A stretch of 64,000 nt of DNA from Streptomyces antimycoticus (GCF_005405925.1 NZ_BJHV01000001.1:9362001-9426000), one strand, 5' to 3'; shown: positions 41,719 through 49,955, counted from the first letter of the stretch. Notes: a model not told the origin generated them from the letters alone. Made by a program: numbers and translations.

Positions 41719-43422
41719 TCACCAGCGGCCCGTGCGGACGACATGGCGCCGCAGCTTTCCCGTGGGGGTGCGCGGCAGCGAGGCCACCAGGCGCACGGTG
41801 CGCGGCGCCTTGTAGGCGGCGAGCCGCCGCCGGGCCAGCGCGATCAAATCGGCGGTCAGCGTCTCCTCGTCGGCCGCCCGGCCACCCGGGTCGGCCGCCG
41901 GTACGACATAGGCGCGCAGCCGGGTCGCGCCCCGCTCGTCGGGGACGGCCGCCACCGCCACCTCCCGCACGGCCGGATGCTGCCGCAGCACCTCCTCGAC
42001 CTCCAGCGGCGACACGGTGATCCCGCCGACCATCTCCAGGTCGTCGACCCGGCCCAGATGGCGATAGGTCCCGTCGCGCTCACGCCGGGCCCGGTCCCGG
42101 GTGGCGAGCCAACCGCCGTCCCCCGGGCGGCCGGTGGCCACCGTCGGACCCCGCACCCACAGCTCGCCCTCGGCGGTGCCGTCGGTCCCGTCCGCCATCA
42201 CGGAGCCCTCGTGGTCCCGTAACTCCAGCTCGAAGCGGGGCACCGGACGGCCGAGGGTGCCGGGCACGTTGTCCCACACCGTGTTGGCGCAGAAGGCGTG
42301 GCCCGCCTCGGTGGAGCCGATCTGCTCCAGTACCGGTGCGCCGAGCAGTTCACCGACCCGCTCGCCGAGGGCGGGCGGCAGCCCCTCGCCCGCGCTGACC
42401 GCCGCGCGGACGGAGGCGAAGCAGGCCGTATGGCCGGTGCCGCGCTCGTCCACCAGGGCGGCGTACGAGGACGGCACCGAGTACAGCAGGGTCACCCGGT
42501 GCCGGGCCACGAGGTCGTCGATGAGGGCCGGTCCGGGGCGGTCCGCGGTCAGCACCGCGGCCGACCCCGAGAAGAGGGGAAAGGCGAAGGCGTTCCCGAA
42601 GCCATAGGCGTAGAACAGCTTGGACACCGAGAACGACACGTCCGCCGGGCCGATGTCCAGCACCTCCTGCCCGACCAGATCGTGATAGGCGGCCACATCG
42701 CCATGGCTGTGGGTCACCGCCTTGGGGTGGCCGGTGGTCCCGGAGGTGTACTGGATGTACAGCGGGGTGGCGGCCGTCACCGGCTCCGCCGCCGGGGCCG
42801 GGGCCGCCGCGCCCAAAGTGGCGGGCGGGCCGGTCAGGGCCGACAGCTGGTCGGCGCCGAGCCAGGGCACGCCGTCGAAGTGGTCCTGGAGATCGGGGCC
42901 CGAGACGGCCAGCGCGGCGCGCGAGTCCTCGGCCATGAAGCGGTGGTCGTCGGCGGTGAGCGCGGGATTGACCAGCACCGCCGTCGCGCCCAGCCGGGCG
43001 GCGGCCAGGAACGTGGTCACCCACATGATGCCGTCGGGTAACGCGAGCAGCAGCCGGTCACCGGCCGCCACGCCCCGGCCCGCCAGTACGGTGGCGGCGC
43101 GCTCGGCGCGGTCGTGGACCTCGCCGTGGGGCCAGGCCCGGTGGCCCTCGAAGAAGGCGGCCCGGCCGGACCAGCCGCGGCGGTCCGCGAGCGCCGCGAG
43201 ATGCGCGGCCACATTGGCGGAGACCGTGGGGCCGGTGGGCATGGTCGGGGCGGACATCGAAGCAGCGGACATCGAAGCAGCGGACATCGAAGCAGCGGAC
43301 ATCGAAGCAGCGGATATCGAAGCAGCGGACATCGAAGCAGCGGATATCGAAGCAGCGGACACCGAAGCAGCGGACATCGAAGCAGCGGACACCGAAACGG
43401 CGGACACCGAGAGGGCGGTCAC
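41719..43422 (-). CDS. Benzoate-CoA ligase-family enzyme with repetitive N-terminus; probable p-aminobenzoate activation
   Basis: A 567-residue ANL ligase. The adenylation motif is 'LYIQYTSGTTGHPKAVTHSH'. The segment 'VSFSVSKLFYAYGFGNAFAFPLFSGSAAVL' is characteristic of benzoate/4-hydroxybenzoate-CoA ligases, and 'LGRVDDLEMVGGITVSPLEVEEVL' and 'PRTPTGKLRRHVV' complete the C-terminal domain. The first 60 residues are eleven degenerate SAA[SV][MIV] pentapeptides from a 15-bp repeat, followed by the normal domain. The gene contains two in-frame TTA codons, at 42220-42222 and 43039-43041, so translation probably needs bldA tRNA. Its GTG start overlaps the PabAB stop in a GTGA. Confidence 0.88.
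   Translation of the reverse strand: MTALSVSAVSVSAASMSAASVSAASISAASMSAASISAASMSAASMSAASMSAASMSAPTMPTGPTVSANVAAHLAALADRRGWSGRAAFFEGHRAWPHGEVHDRAERAATVLAGRGVAAGDRLLLALPDGIMWVTTFLAAARLGATAVLVNPALTADDHRFMAEDSRAALAVSGPDLQDHFDGVPWLGADQLSALTGPPATLGAAAPAPAAEPVTAATPLYIQYTSGTTGHPKAVTHSHGDVAAYHDLVGQEVLDIGPADVSFSVSKLFYAYGFGNAFAFPLFSGSAAVLTADRPGPALIDDLVARHRVTLLYSVPSSYAALVDERGTGHTACFASVRAAVSAGEGLPPALGERVGELLGAPVLEQIGSTEAGHAFCANTVWDNVPGTLGRPVPRFELELRDHEGSVMADGTDGTAEGELWVRGPTVATGRPGDGGWLATRDRARRERDGTYRHLGRVDDLEMVGGITVSPLEVEEVLRQHPAVREVAVAAVPDERGATRLRAYVVPAADPGGRAADEETLTADLIALARRRLAAYKAPRTVRLVASLPRTPTGKLRRHVVRTGRW
42220..42222 (-). other. TTA leucine codon in the benzoate-CoA-ligase-like gene
   Basis: The plus strand reads TAA in frame with the gene, coding Leu in 'ELELRDHEG'. 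TTA is read by the bldA tRNA in Streptomyces and marks developmentally gated genes. Confidence 0.85.
43039..43041 (-). other. Second TTA leucine codon in the benzoate-CoA-ligase-like gene
   Basis: In frame with the gene, coding the Leu of 'LLLALPDGIM'. With the codon at 42220-42222 and the PKS codon at 51692-51694 it makes three in the cluster. Confidence 0.85.
43246..43410. repeat. 15-bp in-frame tandem repeat (about eleven units)
   Basis: Eleven consecutive 15-bp units of the type AGCAGCGGACATCGA (variants GATATC, GACACC), starting around 43246. They code for a Ser-Ala-Ala-Ser-Met/Ile/Val pentapeptide at the N-terminus of the CoA ligase. The unit length is a multiple of three, so copy-number change would not break the gene. 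Confidence 0.9.
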
Positions 43423-45731
43423 CGGCCGGGCTCCTTCGCCGCGGGGGCCGGTGGCGCCGTGGCGGCGGCCACGAGCAGATCGTCGATCTCCCCGGTGGGC
43501 TCCCTGTCGGGCACGGGCTCCACGGCCTCGTAGGCACGCATGGTGGCAGCGGTCTTCAGCAGCATTTCCTCGTACTCCTCGGCCGGATCGGAATCGAGCA
43601 CGATGGCGCCGCCCGCGCCGATGTGCATCCGGCCGCCGGTGAACACGGCCGTGCGGATGACGATGTTGAGGTCGGCCGCGCCGTTGCAGCTCAGGTAGCC
43701 GAGCGCCCCGGAGTAGACACCGCGGGCCTCGGTCTCCAGCGAGTCGATGATCTCCAGCGTGCGCAGCTTGGGGGCGCCGGTCATGGAGCCGCCCGGGAAG
43801 CAGGCCCGGACGCAGTCGACGGCGCTCGTCTCCTGGCGCAACCGGCCCCGCACGGTGGAGACCAGCTGATGGACGGTGGCGTAGGTCTCGGTGTTCATCA
43901 GGCGCGGCACATACACGCTGCCCGGTGCGCACACCCGCCCCAGATCGTTGCGGAGCAGGTCCACGATCATCAGGTTCTCGGCGCGGGCCTTGGGGCTGGA
44001 GGCGAGGGCGGCGAGCGCCCGTGCGTCCTGCTCCGGGTCCTGGCCGCGCGGGGCGGTGCCCTTGATCGGCTTGGCCTCGGCGGTGCCGTCGGGGGTGATG
44101 CGCAGAAAGCGCTCGGGGGAGGCGCAGGCCACATCGGTGCCGCCGAACCGCAGATAGGCGGCGTACGGCGCCGGATTGAACCGCCGCAGGGCCCGGTAGA
44201 AGGCGTAGCTGTCGCTCGGTGCGGGCAGCCAGGCGGCGTTGGTCAGGCAGATCTCGTAGCTCACCCCGGCGCGCAGCTCCCGCAGACACGCCTCGATCGA
44301 GGCCAGATACCGCTCCCGGTCCCGCACCAGCCAGGGCTCCACGGCGGCCGTGGTGGTGAGGGCGGGCGGCTGCGCGGCGGGGCCGGTGAGCGTCGGCACC
44401 CCGCTGAGCACCGTCACGGTGGTGTCCAGCCAGTCCTTCGCCTCCCGGTGGCCGTCGGGGGTGTCCTCGGTGAGGCAGCAGATGTAGGTGACGCCCTCCT
44501 GGTGGTCGACCGCGACGAACCGGTCGGCGAAGAGCCAGCAGGCGTCCGGGGTGGCGGACCGGTGGCGGCCCGGGGAGCCGCAGTCGGCCTTGAGCTCGTA
44601 GCCGAAGTAGCCCACATAGCCGCCGGTGAAGTCGAAGGGGAGACCGGGGGCGGTCACCCGGCGGCGGGTCAGCTCCCGTTTGAGGTAGTCGAAGACGCCG
44701 CCCTCGACCCGGACGGCGGGCCGTCCCGCCCGCTCGACCTCGCAGACGCCCGTATCGGTGTCGTAGCGGACGAACTCGGCGAGCGGACCGGTGCCGTCCC
44801 CGAGGAAGGAGAAGCGCGCCTGGCCGGACTCGGCGCGCGAGCTGTCGAGCCAGAACGCGTGCGGCGCCTTCGCGTACAGCCGGGTGAAGGCCGCCTCGGT
44901 GTCGGTGGCATCGGCCAGCCACCGGGCGTGCAGCCGGTAGGCAGGGCCTTCCGGGGGCGACGGCGCCGGGGCGCCCTCCTCGGGGTCGAGCCGCGCCAGT
45001 TCCGCTCGGGGGTCCGCTTCCGGGGCCTGTGGGGAGCCCGGCCCGGCGGAAGGCCCCGCGGCCGGTTCGGCGGCGGTGCGGGTGCGGCGCGGCTCCTCGG
45101 GAGAGGCGGGGGCCACGGTCGAGGTCACCGATTCGCCATTGGCGTGCTCGATGGTCAGATCGCGGAAGTTGCTGAGCATGCGATGGCCGTACCCGGTCAG
45201 CACCGACTCCGGGTGGAACTGGACGCCCCACAGCGGACGGGCCCGGTGCCGCACCCCCATCAGCACACCGTCCTCGGACCAGGCGATGCCCTGCAGCCCC
45301 AGCGGCAGCGGCTCGGCCACGCACAGCGAGTGATAGCGAACGGCCGTGAAGTCCTGCGGCAGACCGCGGAACAGCCCGCGCCCGCCGTGTTTGATCCGGG
45401 ACAGATGCCCGTGCTTCGGTTCGGGCGCGGGCACCACCCGCGCCTGGGCGCCGAGCGCGATCCCCTGGTACCCCAGGCACACCCCCAGCACCGGAATGGC
45501 CGACCGCTCGATCAGCCGGGCGGTGGCGCCGAAGTCGCGCGGATCGGCCGGATGCCCGGGGCCGGGGGAGAGCACGATGTTGTCGAACGCGGTCAGATCG
45601 ATGTCCGCGCATTCCGGCGCGTCATGGAGAAGCACCTCCGGTTCCTCGCCGTTGACCTCGGTCAGCAGATGAAAGAGGTTGTACGTGTACGAGTCGTGAT
45701 GATCGACGAGGAGTGTCCTCAGCGATTCCAT
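43419..45731 (-). CDS. pabAB: Fused aminodeoxychorismate synthase (PabA-PabB)
   Basis: A 770-residue fusion. Residues 1-200 are a glutamine amidotransferase ('LLVDHHDSYTYNLFHLL', nucleophile Cys85 in 'GVCLGYQG', and His-Glu in 'GVQFHPES'). After a Pro/Ala linker (about residues 200-255) comes the chorismate-binding domain. There the segment 'EAKPIKGTAPRGQDP' has the Lys of PIKGT that distinguishes PabB from anthranilate synthase, and 'IVDLLRNDLGRVCAPGSV' and 'GGSMTGAPKLRTLEIID' follow. It makes 4-amino-4-deoxychorismate for PabC. Fused PabAB proteins are usual in PABA-starter polyketide clusters (candicidin, aureothin). AAGGAGG precedes the ATG at 45731. Confidence 0.94.
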   Translation of the reverse strand: MESLRTLLVDHHDSYTYNLFHLLTEVNGEEPEVLLHDAPECADIDLTAFDNIVLSPGPGHPADPRDFGATARLIERSAIPVLGVCLGYQGIALGAQARVVPAPEPKHGHLSRIKHGGRGLFRGLPQDFTAVRYHSLCVAEPLPLGLQGIAWSEDGVLMGVRHRARPLWGVQFHPESVLTGYGHRMLSNFRDLTIEHANGESVTSTVAPASPEEPRRTRTAAEPAAGPSAGPGSPQAPEADPRAELARLDPEEGAPAPSPPEGPAYRLHARWLADATDTEAAFTRLYAKAPHAFWLDSSRAESGQARFSFLGDGTGPLAEFVRYDTDTGVCEVERAGRPAVRVEGGVFDYLKRELTRRRVTAPGLPFDFTGGYVGYFGYELKADCGSPGRHRSATPDACWLFADRFVAVDHQEGVTYICCLTEDTPDGHREAKDWLDTTVTVLSGVPTLTGPAAQPPALTTTAAVEPWLVRDRERYLASIEACLRELRAGVSYEICLTNAAWLPAPSDSYAFYRALRRFNPAPYAAYLRFGGTDVACASPERFLRITPDGTAEAKPIKGTAPRGQDPEQDARALAALASSPKARAENLMIVDLLRNDLGRVCAPGSVYVPRLMNTETYATVHQLVSTVRGRLRQETSAVDCVRACFPGGSMTGAPKLRTLEIIDSLETEARGVYSGALGYLSCNGAADLNIVIRTAVFTGGRMHIGAGGAIVLDSDPAEEYEEMLLKTAATMRAYEAVEPVPDREPTGEIDDLLVAAATAPPAPAAKEPGR

Positions 45732-45809
45732 CCGGATTTGCCTCCTTGCGATGAGAAAACCGGCCGGGGGTCACCCGCCCCGGTCGTCGGGCCGTGGCGC
45801 GTCGCTCAC

Positions 45810-46433
45810 CTACCGGCGAGCGCGCGGGCCGTCGGCCACCATCCGCCTGTGACGTCCTCGTATCGGCTGAAGCGGCGGGTAGAGCCACCTCTTCAGAATC
45901 CGCTGCAGCCGTGGCATGACCAGCCAGGTCACCATCGCGGTCACACCAAGACACAGAGCCAGGGTCCGCAGCAGGAAATTGGTGTCCTTGATGAACGGGA
46001 TCACCAGCACATTGAAGATGAGGACCGGAGGGAAGACCGCGCTCAGATTCACCAGCCACAGCTTCCATTTGGGCGGTGGCGGCAGCGGCCGCACCGGCCC
46101 CTTGAACCAGTTCTCCAGTCCCGAGGTGCGCTGTGTTCCCTTTTCCTGGACGAAGGGCCCGGTCCGGGATGCCCATCGCGCACGTTCCAGCGAGGAATCC
46201 CATGCCCGTGCCGGGCCTTCCGCCTCGAACCGGTAGAGGACATGCCACTGCGAGGAGGCCGAACCGGATCCCATGACCCCGCCTCCGAGATATCCCGGAA
46301 GGCTTGCCGCGGCATTGAGCATCTCGATCGCCCAGGCATAGAACTCGCTTTCGCGGCCGGGGTCCACCCGATATGCGGCAGTCACCGTGACCGGCTCGCT
46401 GTTCACTCCAGCCGCAACTCCTTTCCGCACCAT
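45810..46433 (-). CDS. Antibiotic-biosynthesis-monooxygenase (ABM) domain protein with C-terminal membrane helices
   Basis: A 207-residue protein. Residues 10-105 form an ABM/YgiN-type ferredoxin-like fold ('VTVTAAYRVDPGRESEFYAWAIEMLNAAASLPGYLGGGVMGSGSASSQWHVLYRFEAEGPARAW'). Two membrane helices follow ('LWLVNLSAVFPPVLIFNVLVIPFI' and 'LRTLALCLGVTAMVTWLVMPRL'), then a basic tail. This soluble-plus-membrane architecture is known in the COG3224-like group, whose function is unclear. It is the first gene of the leftward biosynthetic operon, 78 bp before pabAB, so it may be a tailoring or quinone-oxidising activity held at the membrane. The ATG at 46431-46433 is used. Confidence 0.82.
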   Translation of the reverse strand: MVRKGVAAGVNSEPVTVTAAYRVDPGRESEFYAWAIEMLNAAASLPGYLGGGVMGSGSASSQWHVLYRFEAEGPARAWDSSLERARWASRTGPFVQEKGTQRTSGLENWFKGPVRPLPPPPKWKLWLVNLSAVFPPVLIFNVLVIPFIKDTNFLLRTLALCLGVTAMVTWLVMPRLQRILKRWLYPPLQPIRGRHRRMVADGPRARR

Positions 46434-46511
46434 GACGTTGCCTTCTCCACCGTGCCGACCTGCGAGAACTGTCAACTTCCCGTCAGGTCCACCCGGCGAG
46501 ATGACACGAAG

Positions 46512-46537
46512 TGTTCCACACCGCGCGATCGGGAACA
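46512..46537. promoter_or_regulatory. Inverted repeat upstream of the biosynthetic operon
   Basis: TGTTCC (46512-46517) and GGAACA (46532-46537) form a 6+6 repeat with a 14-base spacer, about 80-100 bp before the ABM-gene start and beside an AT-rich stretch (46555-46580). It is a candidate operator of the leftward operon. Confidence 0.35.
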
Positions 46538-46643
46538 GTGGAATGCTCAACAACGTACATAAAAACTCGAAAAGTCCGCCGTGACCTGGGCGTTATCTGC
46601 GATCCGGCGTTCTCCCGGCATGCGAACAGGGCCGCTGAAAAAG

Positions 46644-46659
46644 AATCCGCGCGCGGATT
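46644..46659. promoter_or_regulatory. Perfect 16-bp palindrome between rocD and the ABM gene
   Basis: AATCCGCGCGCGGATT is identical on both strands. It lies downstream of rocD and 210 bp upstream of the ABM gene. It is too short in loop terms to be a good terminator on its own; a protein-binding site is possible. Confidence 0.35.
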
Positions 46660-46670
46660 GAACATGACGA

Positions 46671-46708
46671 AGCGCCGGGCCGTATGAAACGTGATGCGGC
46701 CCGGCGCT
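46671..46708 (-). terminator. Terminator of the rocD operon
   Basis: AGCGCCGGGCCG (46671-46682) and CGGCCCGGCGCT (46697-46708) form a perfect 12-bp stem with a 14-base loop, 23 bp past the rocD stop. Confidence 0.8.
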
Positions 46709-46731
46709 CCTCGTCGCTTTCGGTCAATCGC

Positions 46732-47994
46732 TCAGCCGAGCACCTTCTCCAGCGCGGCCAGCGCCCCCTCCAGCTCCTCACGGGTGATGGTCAGCGGCGG
46801 TGCCAGCCGGATCGTCGACCCATGGGTGTCCTTGACCAGGATGCCCTCGGCCATCAGCCGCTCGCTCACCTCGCGCCCGGTACCGAGGGCGGGGTCCACA
46901 TCGACGCCCGCCCACAGCCCGCGGCAGCGATAACCCACGACGCCCTTGCCGGTCAGCGTGGCCAGCCCGGCCCGCAGCACCTCGCCCAGCTCGGTGGCGC
47001 GGCGCTGGAATTCGCCGGTGCGCAGCAGGTCGACCACGGCCGAGCCCACCGCCGCGGCCAGCGGATTGCCGCCGAAGGTGGAGCCGTGCTCGCCGGGGCC
47101 CAGCACGCCGAGCACCGCACGGTCGGCCACCACCGCCGACACCGGCACGATGCCGCCGCCCAGCGCCTTGCCGAGCAGCAGGACATCCGGCATCACCGAC
47201 TCGTGCTCGACGGCCAGGGTGGTGCCGGTGCGGCCCAGGCCGGACTGGATCTCATCGGCGATGAACAGCGTCCCGGTGCGCCGGGTCAGCTCGCGCACTC
47301 CCCGCAGATAGCCGTCGTCGGGGATGACGACGCCCGCCTCGCCCTGGATCGGCTCGATGAGCACCGCCGCCGTGGTCTCGTCGATGGCGGCCTCCAGCGC
47401 CGCGAGGTCGTTGTACGGCACGACGCGGAAGCCCGGGGCGAACGGGCCGAAGCCGTCGCGGGCGACGGGGTCGCTGGAGAAGCCGACGATCGTCGTCGTA
47501 CGGCCGTGGAAGTTGTCGGCCGCCACCACGATGGTGGCCTGGTCCGGGGCGACGCCCTTGACCTCGTACGCCCACTTGCGGGCGACCTTGATGCCGCTCT
47601 CCACCGCCTCCGCGCCGGTGTTCATCGGCAGCACCATGGAGAGCCCGGTGAGCTCCGCGACCCCCTCGGCGAACCCGGCCAGCCGGTCGTTGTGGAAGGC
47701 CCGCGAGGTCAGCGTGAGCTGGTCGAGCTGGCGGTGGGCCGCCTCGATGAGCGCCGGGTGGCGGTGGCCGAAGTTGAGCGCCGAGTAGCCGGCCAGCATG
47801 TCCAGATAGCGGCGTCCCTCGACGTCCCAGACCCAGGTGCCCTCGGCGCGGGCGACCACCACGGGCAGCGGATGGTAGTTGTGCGCGAGCGAGGATTCCT
47901 CGGCGCGGATCAGCTCCGTCGAGGAGCGGGCGGCGCGGGCACCGTCCGCCGCGGCGGCGGGGGAACCGGAGGCGGTGGGGGTGGTGGCGGTCAT
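46732..47994 (-). CDS. rocD: Ornithine--oxo-acid aminotransferase
   Basis: A 420-residue class III PLP aminotransferase that converts ornithine to glutamate semialdehyde. It shows 'VVVARAEGTWVWDVEGRRYLDMLAGYSALNFGHRHP', 'LPMNTGAEAVESGIKVARKWAYEVKGV', 'FHGRTTTIVGFSSDP', the PLP-ring Asp in 'LFIADEIQSGLGRTG', the Schiff-base Lys in 'LLLGKALGGGIVPVSAV' and 'STFGGNPLAAAVG', all matching ornithine aminotransferases. An Ala/Ser-rich N-terminal extension precedes the domain. The ATG (47992-47994) shares one base with the dimethylargininase stop (TGATG). The pair channels dimethylarginine/arginine breakdown products and is conserved in Streptomyces. Confidence 0.92.
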   Translation of the reverse strand: MTATTPTASGSPAAAADGARAARSSTELIRAEESSLAHNYHPLPVVVARAEGTWVWDVEGRRYLDMLAGYSALNFGHRHPALIEAAHRQLDQLTLTSRAFHNDRLAGFAEGVAELTGLSMVLPMNTGAEAVESGIKVARKWAYEVKGVAPDQATIVVAADNFHGRTTTIVGFSSDPVARDGFGPFAPGFRVVPYNDLAALEAAIDETTAAVLIEPIQGEAGVVIPDDGYLRGVRELTRRTGTLFIADEIQSGLGRTGTTLAVEHESVMPDVLLLGKALGGGIVPVSAVVADRAVLGVLGPGEHGSTFGGNPLAAAVGSAVVDLLRTGEFQRRATELGEVLRAGLATLTGKGVVGYRCRGLWAGVDVDPALGTGREVSERLMAEGILVKDTHGSTIRLAPPLTITREELEGALAALEKVLG

Positions 47995-48803
47995 CAGCGG
48001 ATCTCCTGTGTGCAGCACTTGATGCCCCCGCCGGCCTTGTGCAGTTCCGACAGGTCGACGGGGACGGGGACGTAACCGCGGTCGGTGAGCTGGTCGATGA
48101 GGCCGGTGGCCCGGGGGGCGACGAAGACATGGCGGCCGTCGGAGACGGAGTTGAGCCCGAAGGCCATGGCGTCGTCGCGGGTGGCGATCAGCGCGTCGGG
48201 GTAGAGCCGCTCCAGCACCTCACGGCTGCCGGGGGAGAACGCCTCCGGGTAGTAGGCGATGTTCTGGTCGTCGAGGACGAACAGCGCGGTGTCCAGGTGG
48301 TAGAAGTACGGGTCCACCAGCAGCAGGCTGATGGTCGGCACCCCGAAGAACTCCTGCACCTCCTGGTGGGCCGCCCGGGTGGTGCGAAAGCCCGTGCCCG
48401 CCAGGACGAAGGGCCCGGCCGGCACCAGGTCGCCCTCGCCCTCGCATACCGACTCCGGCGGATGGACGTCGAAACCGTTGGCCTTGAACCACCGCTCGTA
48501 GGCGAGCTGCTCCGGCCGGCGCTGCGGGGCGTGGAATCGCGAGCCGAAGACCCGGCCCTCCAGGACGAGGGCCGAGTTCGCCGCGAACACCATGTCCGGC
48601 AGCCCCGTCACCGGCTCGATGAATTCGACCCGATGGCCGTGGTCGCGGTAGGCGCCGATCAGCGTCTCCCATTGCGCCCGGGCGAGGTCGGTATCGACCT
48701 CGGTGTCCTCACGCATCCAGGGATTGATGGCATACCGCACATCGAAAAATCTGGGGGCACAGGTCAAGAAGCGCCTGGGGCGCGGCACACGCGTAAGGGA
48801 CAC
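47994..48803 (-). CDS. ddaH: Dimethylargininase (N(G),N(G)-dimethylarginine dimethylaminohydrolase)
   Basis: A 269-residue guanidino-modifying enzyme of the arginine deiminase superfamily. It hydrolyses methylated arginine to citrulline and a methylamine. Key segments are 'FLTCAPRFFDVRYAINPWM', 'DMVFAANSALVLEGRVFGSRFHAPQRRPE', 'CEGEGDLVPAG', the catalytic His in 'PYFYHLDTALFVLDDQN' and the C-terminal catalytic Cys in 'HKAGGGIKCCTQEIR'. The GTG at 48801-48803 follows a GAGG site. It is followed directly by rocD, so citrulline/ornithine metabolism is linked. An Lrp-type regulator lies upstream. Confidence 0.9.
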   Translation of the reverse strand: MSLTRVPRPRRFLTCAPRFFDVRYAINPWMREDTEVDTDLARAQWETLIGAYRDHGHRVEFIEPVTGLPDMVFAANSALVLEGRVFGSRFHAPQRRPEQLAYERWFKANGFDVHPPESVCEGEGDLVPAGPFVLAGTGFRTTRAAHQEVQEFFGVPTISLLLVDPYFYHLDTALFVLDDQNIAYYPEAFSPGSREVLERLYPDALIATRDDAMAFGLNSVSDGRHVFVAPRATGLIDQLTDRGYVPVPVDLSELHKAGGGIKCCTQEIR

Positions 48804-48936
48804 GGAGGATTCCTCTCGCTTCCGCGGGCGACCGGAGGGATGAATCAACGGTAGAAAACGGAGGAGAGGGGAGACAAGAAAGGAAAACTGCGTGTAGGCG
48901 CACCGATGCTGCGTGCTGAGGCCGTCTGGCGGCGGT

Positions 48937-49428
48937 TCATTGCGTCGTGGTCGCGGGAGGCGCCGAACCGGCCTCCGGACTGCCTGTGAGCAGGTGGGAC
49001 AGCACCATGTAGCTGATCGTCTGGCGGACGAACGGTTCGGCCCGGATGCGCTCCAGCACCTCCTCGAAGTGCTCCACGTCGGTGGCCATGACATGCAGCA
49101 GGGCGTCCGCGCCGCCGGTCACCGTCATGGCCGCGATGATCTCCGGATAGTTGCGCACGACCTCCGCGAGGCGCCGGGGTGGCGCGGCGCTGTCGCAGTA
49201 CACCTCGACATACGCCTCGGTCCGCCAGCCGAGGGCGGCCGGGCGCACGGTGGTGGTGAAGCCGGTGATCACATCGGTCTCCCGCATCCGGTCGACCCGG
49301 CGTTTGACCGCCGAGGCGGAGAGCCCGATCGCGGCGCCGATCTCGGTGAAGCTGGTCCTGGCGTTGTCGACCAGCGCCGCGACGATCTTGCGGTCCAGAT
49401 CGTCGAACAGTGGGGACGGGTGTGTCAT
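48937..49428 (-). CDS. Lrp/AsnC-family transcriptional regulator
   Basis: A 163-residue regulator. The HTH is 'FDDLDRKIVAALVDNARTSFTEIGAAIGLSASAVKRRVDRMRETDVITGFT' and the RAM domain is 'AALGWRTEAYVEVYCDSAAPPRRLAEVVRNYPEIIAAMTVTGGADALLHVMATDVEHFEEVLERI'. It probably senses an amino acid and controls ddaH-rocD, which it precedes in the same direction. The ATG at 49426-49428 has an AAGGA site. A CCTTTAC/GTAAAGG inverted repeat directly upstream is a likely autoregulatory site. Confidence 0.88.
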   Translation of the reverse strand: MTHPSPLFDDLDRKIVAALVDNARTSFTEIGAAIGLSASAVKRRVDRMRETDVITGFTTTVRPAALGWRTEAYVEVYCDSAAPPRRLAEVVRNYPEIIAAMTVTGGADALLHVMATDVEHFEEVLERIRAEPFVRQTISYMVLSHLLTGSPEAGSAPPATTTQ

Positions 49429-49951
49429 CTTTTGTCGTCCTTTACGGTTTTTGCCCCATAAGGTAAAGGGCTCTTCCGCGCTTTCAAACCGCCCCATACT
49501 CATTGAATGCCTGAGGCGCCTTTTTCTGTACGCTCTTTCAGAAAGATTCCACAACAGGGGGGCGTGAACCGGGGCGCGAGCCCCTTCTTTCCAGGGGTCG
49601 CGCGGCACGGGCTCCGGGGGTACAACAGCGGTGCGCCGGACCGGCCGAATCCACCTCGGTGATGCGGATACCACCTACCGGCCCATGTCCCCGCGGGCGT
49701 ACCGTCATCCATTCCACCCGTCCTTTCCGAAAGATGAGCGACTCCCGAACGGAGACGACTCACCATCCAACGGGGAAAGGCTTCGAGTACGCCCAACTCC
49801 GCGCCGTACGCGCTCAATTCGCCCGGTGAGCCGATTTTGGCCCACCGACGGTGCCACCGCGCTTCGGCGACGCACCGTACCGGCGGGTCCGTACTCCGGT
49901 GTGAGCGAAAGGGACCACCGTCATGACTCTTTCCAGATTCGGCAGGACGTC
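49429..49951. promoter_or_regulatory. 523-bp divergent regulatory region upstream of the ketosynthase-PKS unit
   Basis: No gene is supported here except a possible 10-codon leader at the right end. Besides the Lrp-side repeat at 49439-49469, two short related palindromes stand out: TCTTTCAGAAAGA (49534-49546) and CTTTCCGAAAG (49723-49733). Both are followed by AT and match CTTTC-N-GAAAG. They are 188 bp apart and upstream of the biosynthetic genes, so they may bind a pathway regulator not encoded in this window. Confidence 0.45.
49439..49469. promoter_or_regulatory. Inverted repeat upstream of the Lrp-type regulator
   Basis: CCTTTAC (49439-49445) and GTAAAGG (49463-49469) form 7-bp arms 17 bases apart, immediately before the regulator's ribosome site. 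The position suits autoregulation. Confidence 0.5.
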
Positions 49952-49955
49952 GTGA
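49923..49955 (+). CDS. Possible 10-codon leader peptide overlapping the ketosynthase start
   Basis: ATG at 49923 follows GAAAGGGA at a suitable distance and encodes MTLSRFGRTS before a TGA whose bases overlap the GTG start of the next gene (GTGA). It could couple translation of the ketosynthase-like gene, or it could be the true protein start shifted by one base. This is weak evidence based on the ribosome site only. Confidence 0.3.
   Translation: MTLSRFGRTS

Noticed and set aside
43246..43410. Regular repeats that could suggest a CRISPR array
   Set aside because: Units are contiguous 15-mers without spacers and lie in frame at the N-terminus of a CoA ligase. No cas genes are present.
43419..45731. 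Anthranilate synthase (TrpEG-like) as an alternative for the PabAB fusion
   Set aside because: The chorismate-binding domain has PIKGT with the Lys nucleophile of aminodeoxychorismate synthase, not the PIAGT of anthranilate synthase.
46732..49428. rocD, ddaH and the Lrp gene as part of the biosynthetic cluster
   Set aside because: They form a conserved arginine-metabolism group in Streptomyces with its own terminator and regulator. Position between the two cluster halves is the only link.
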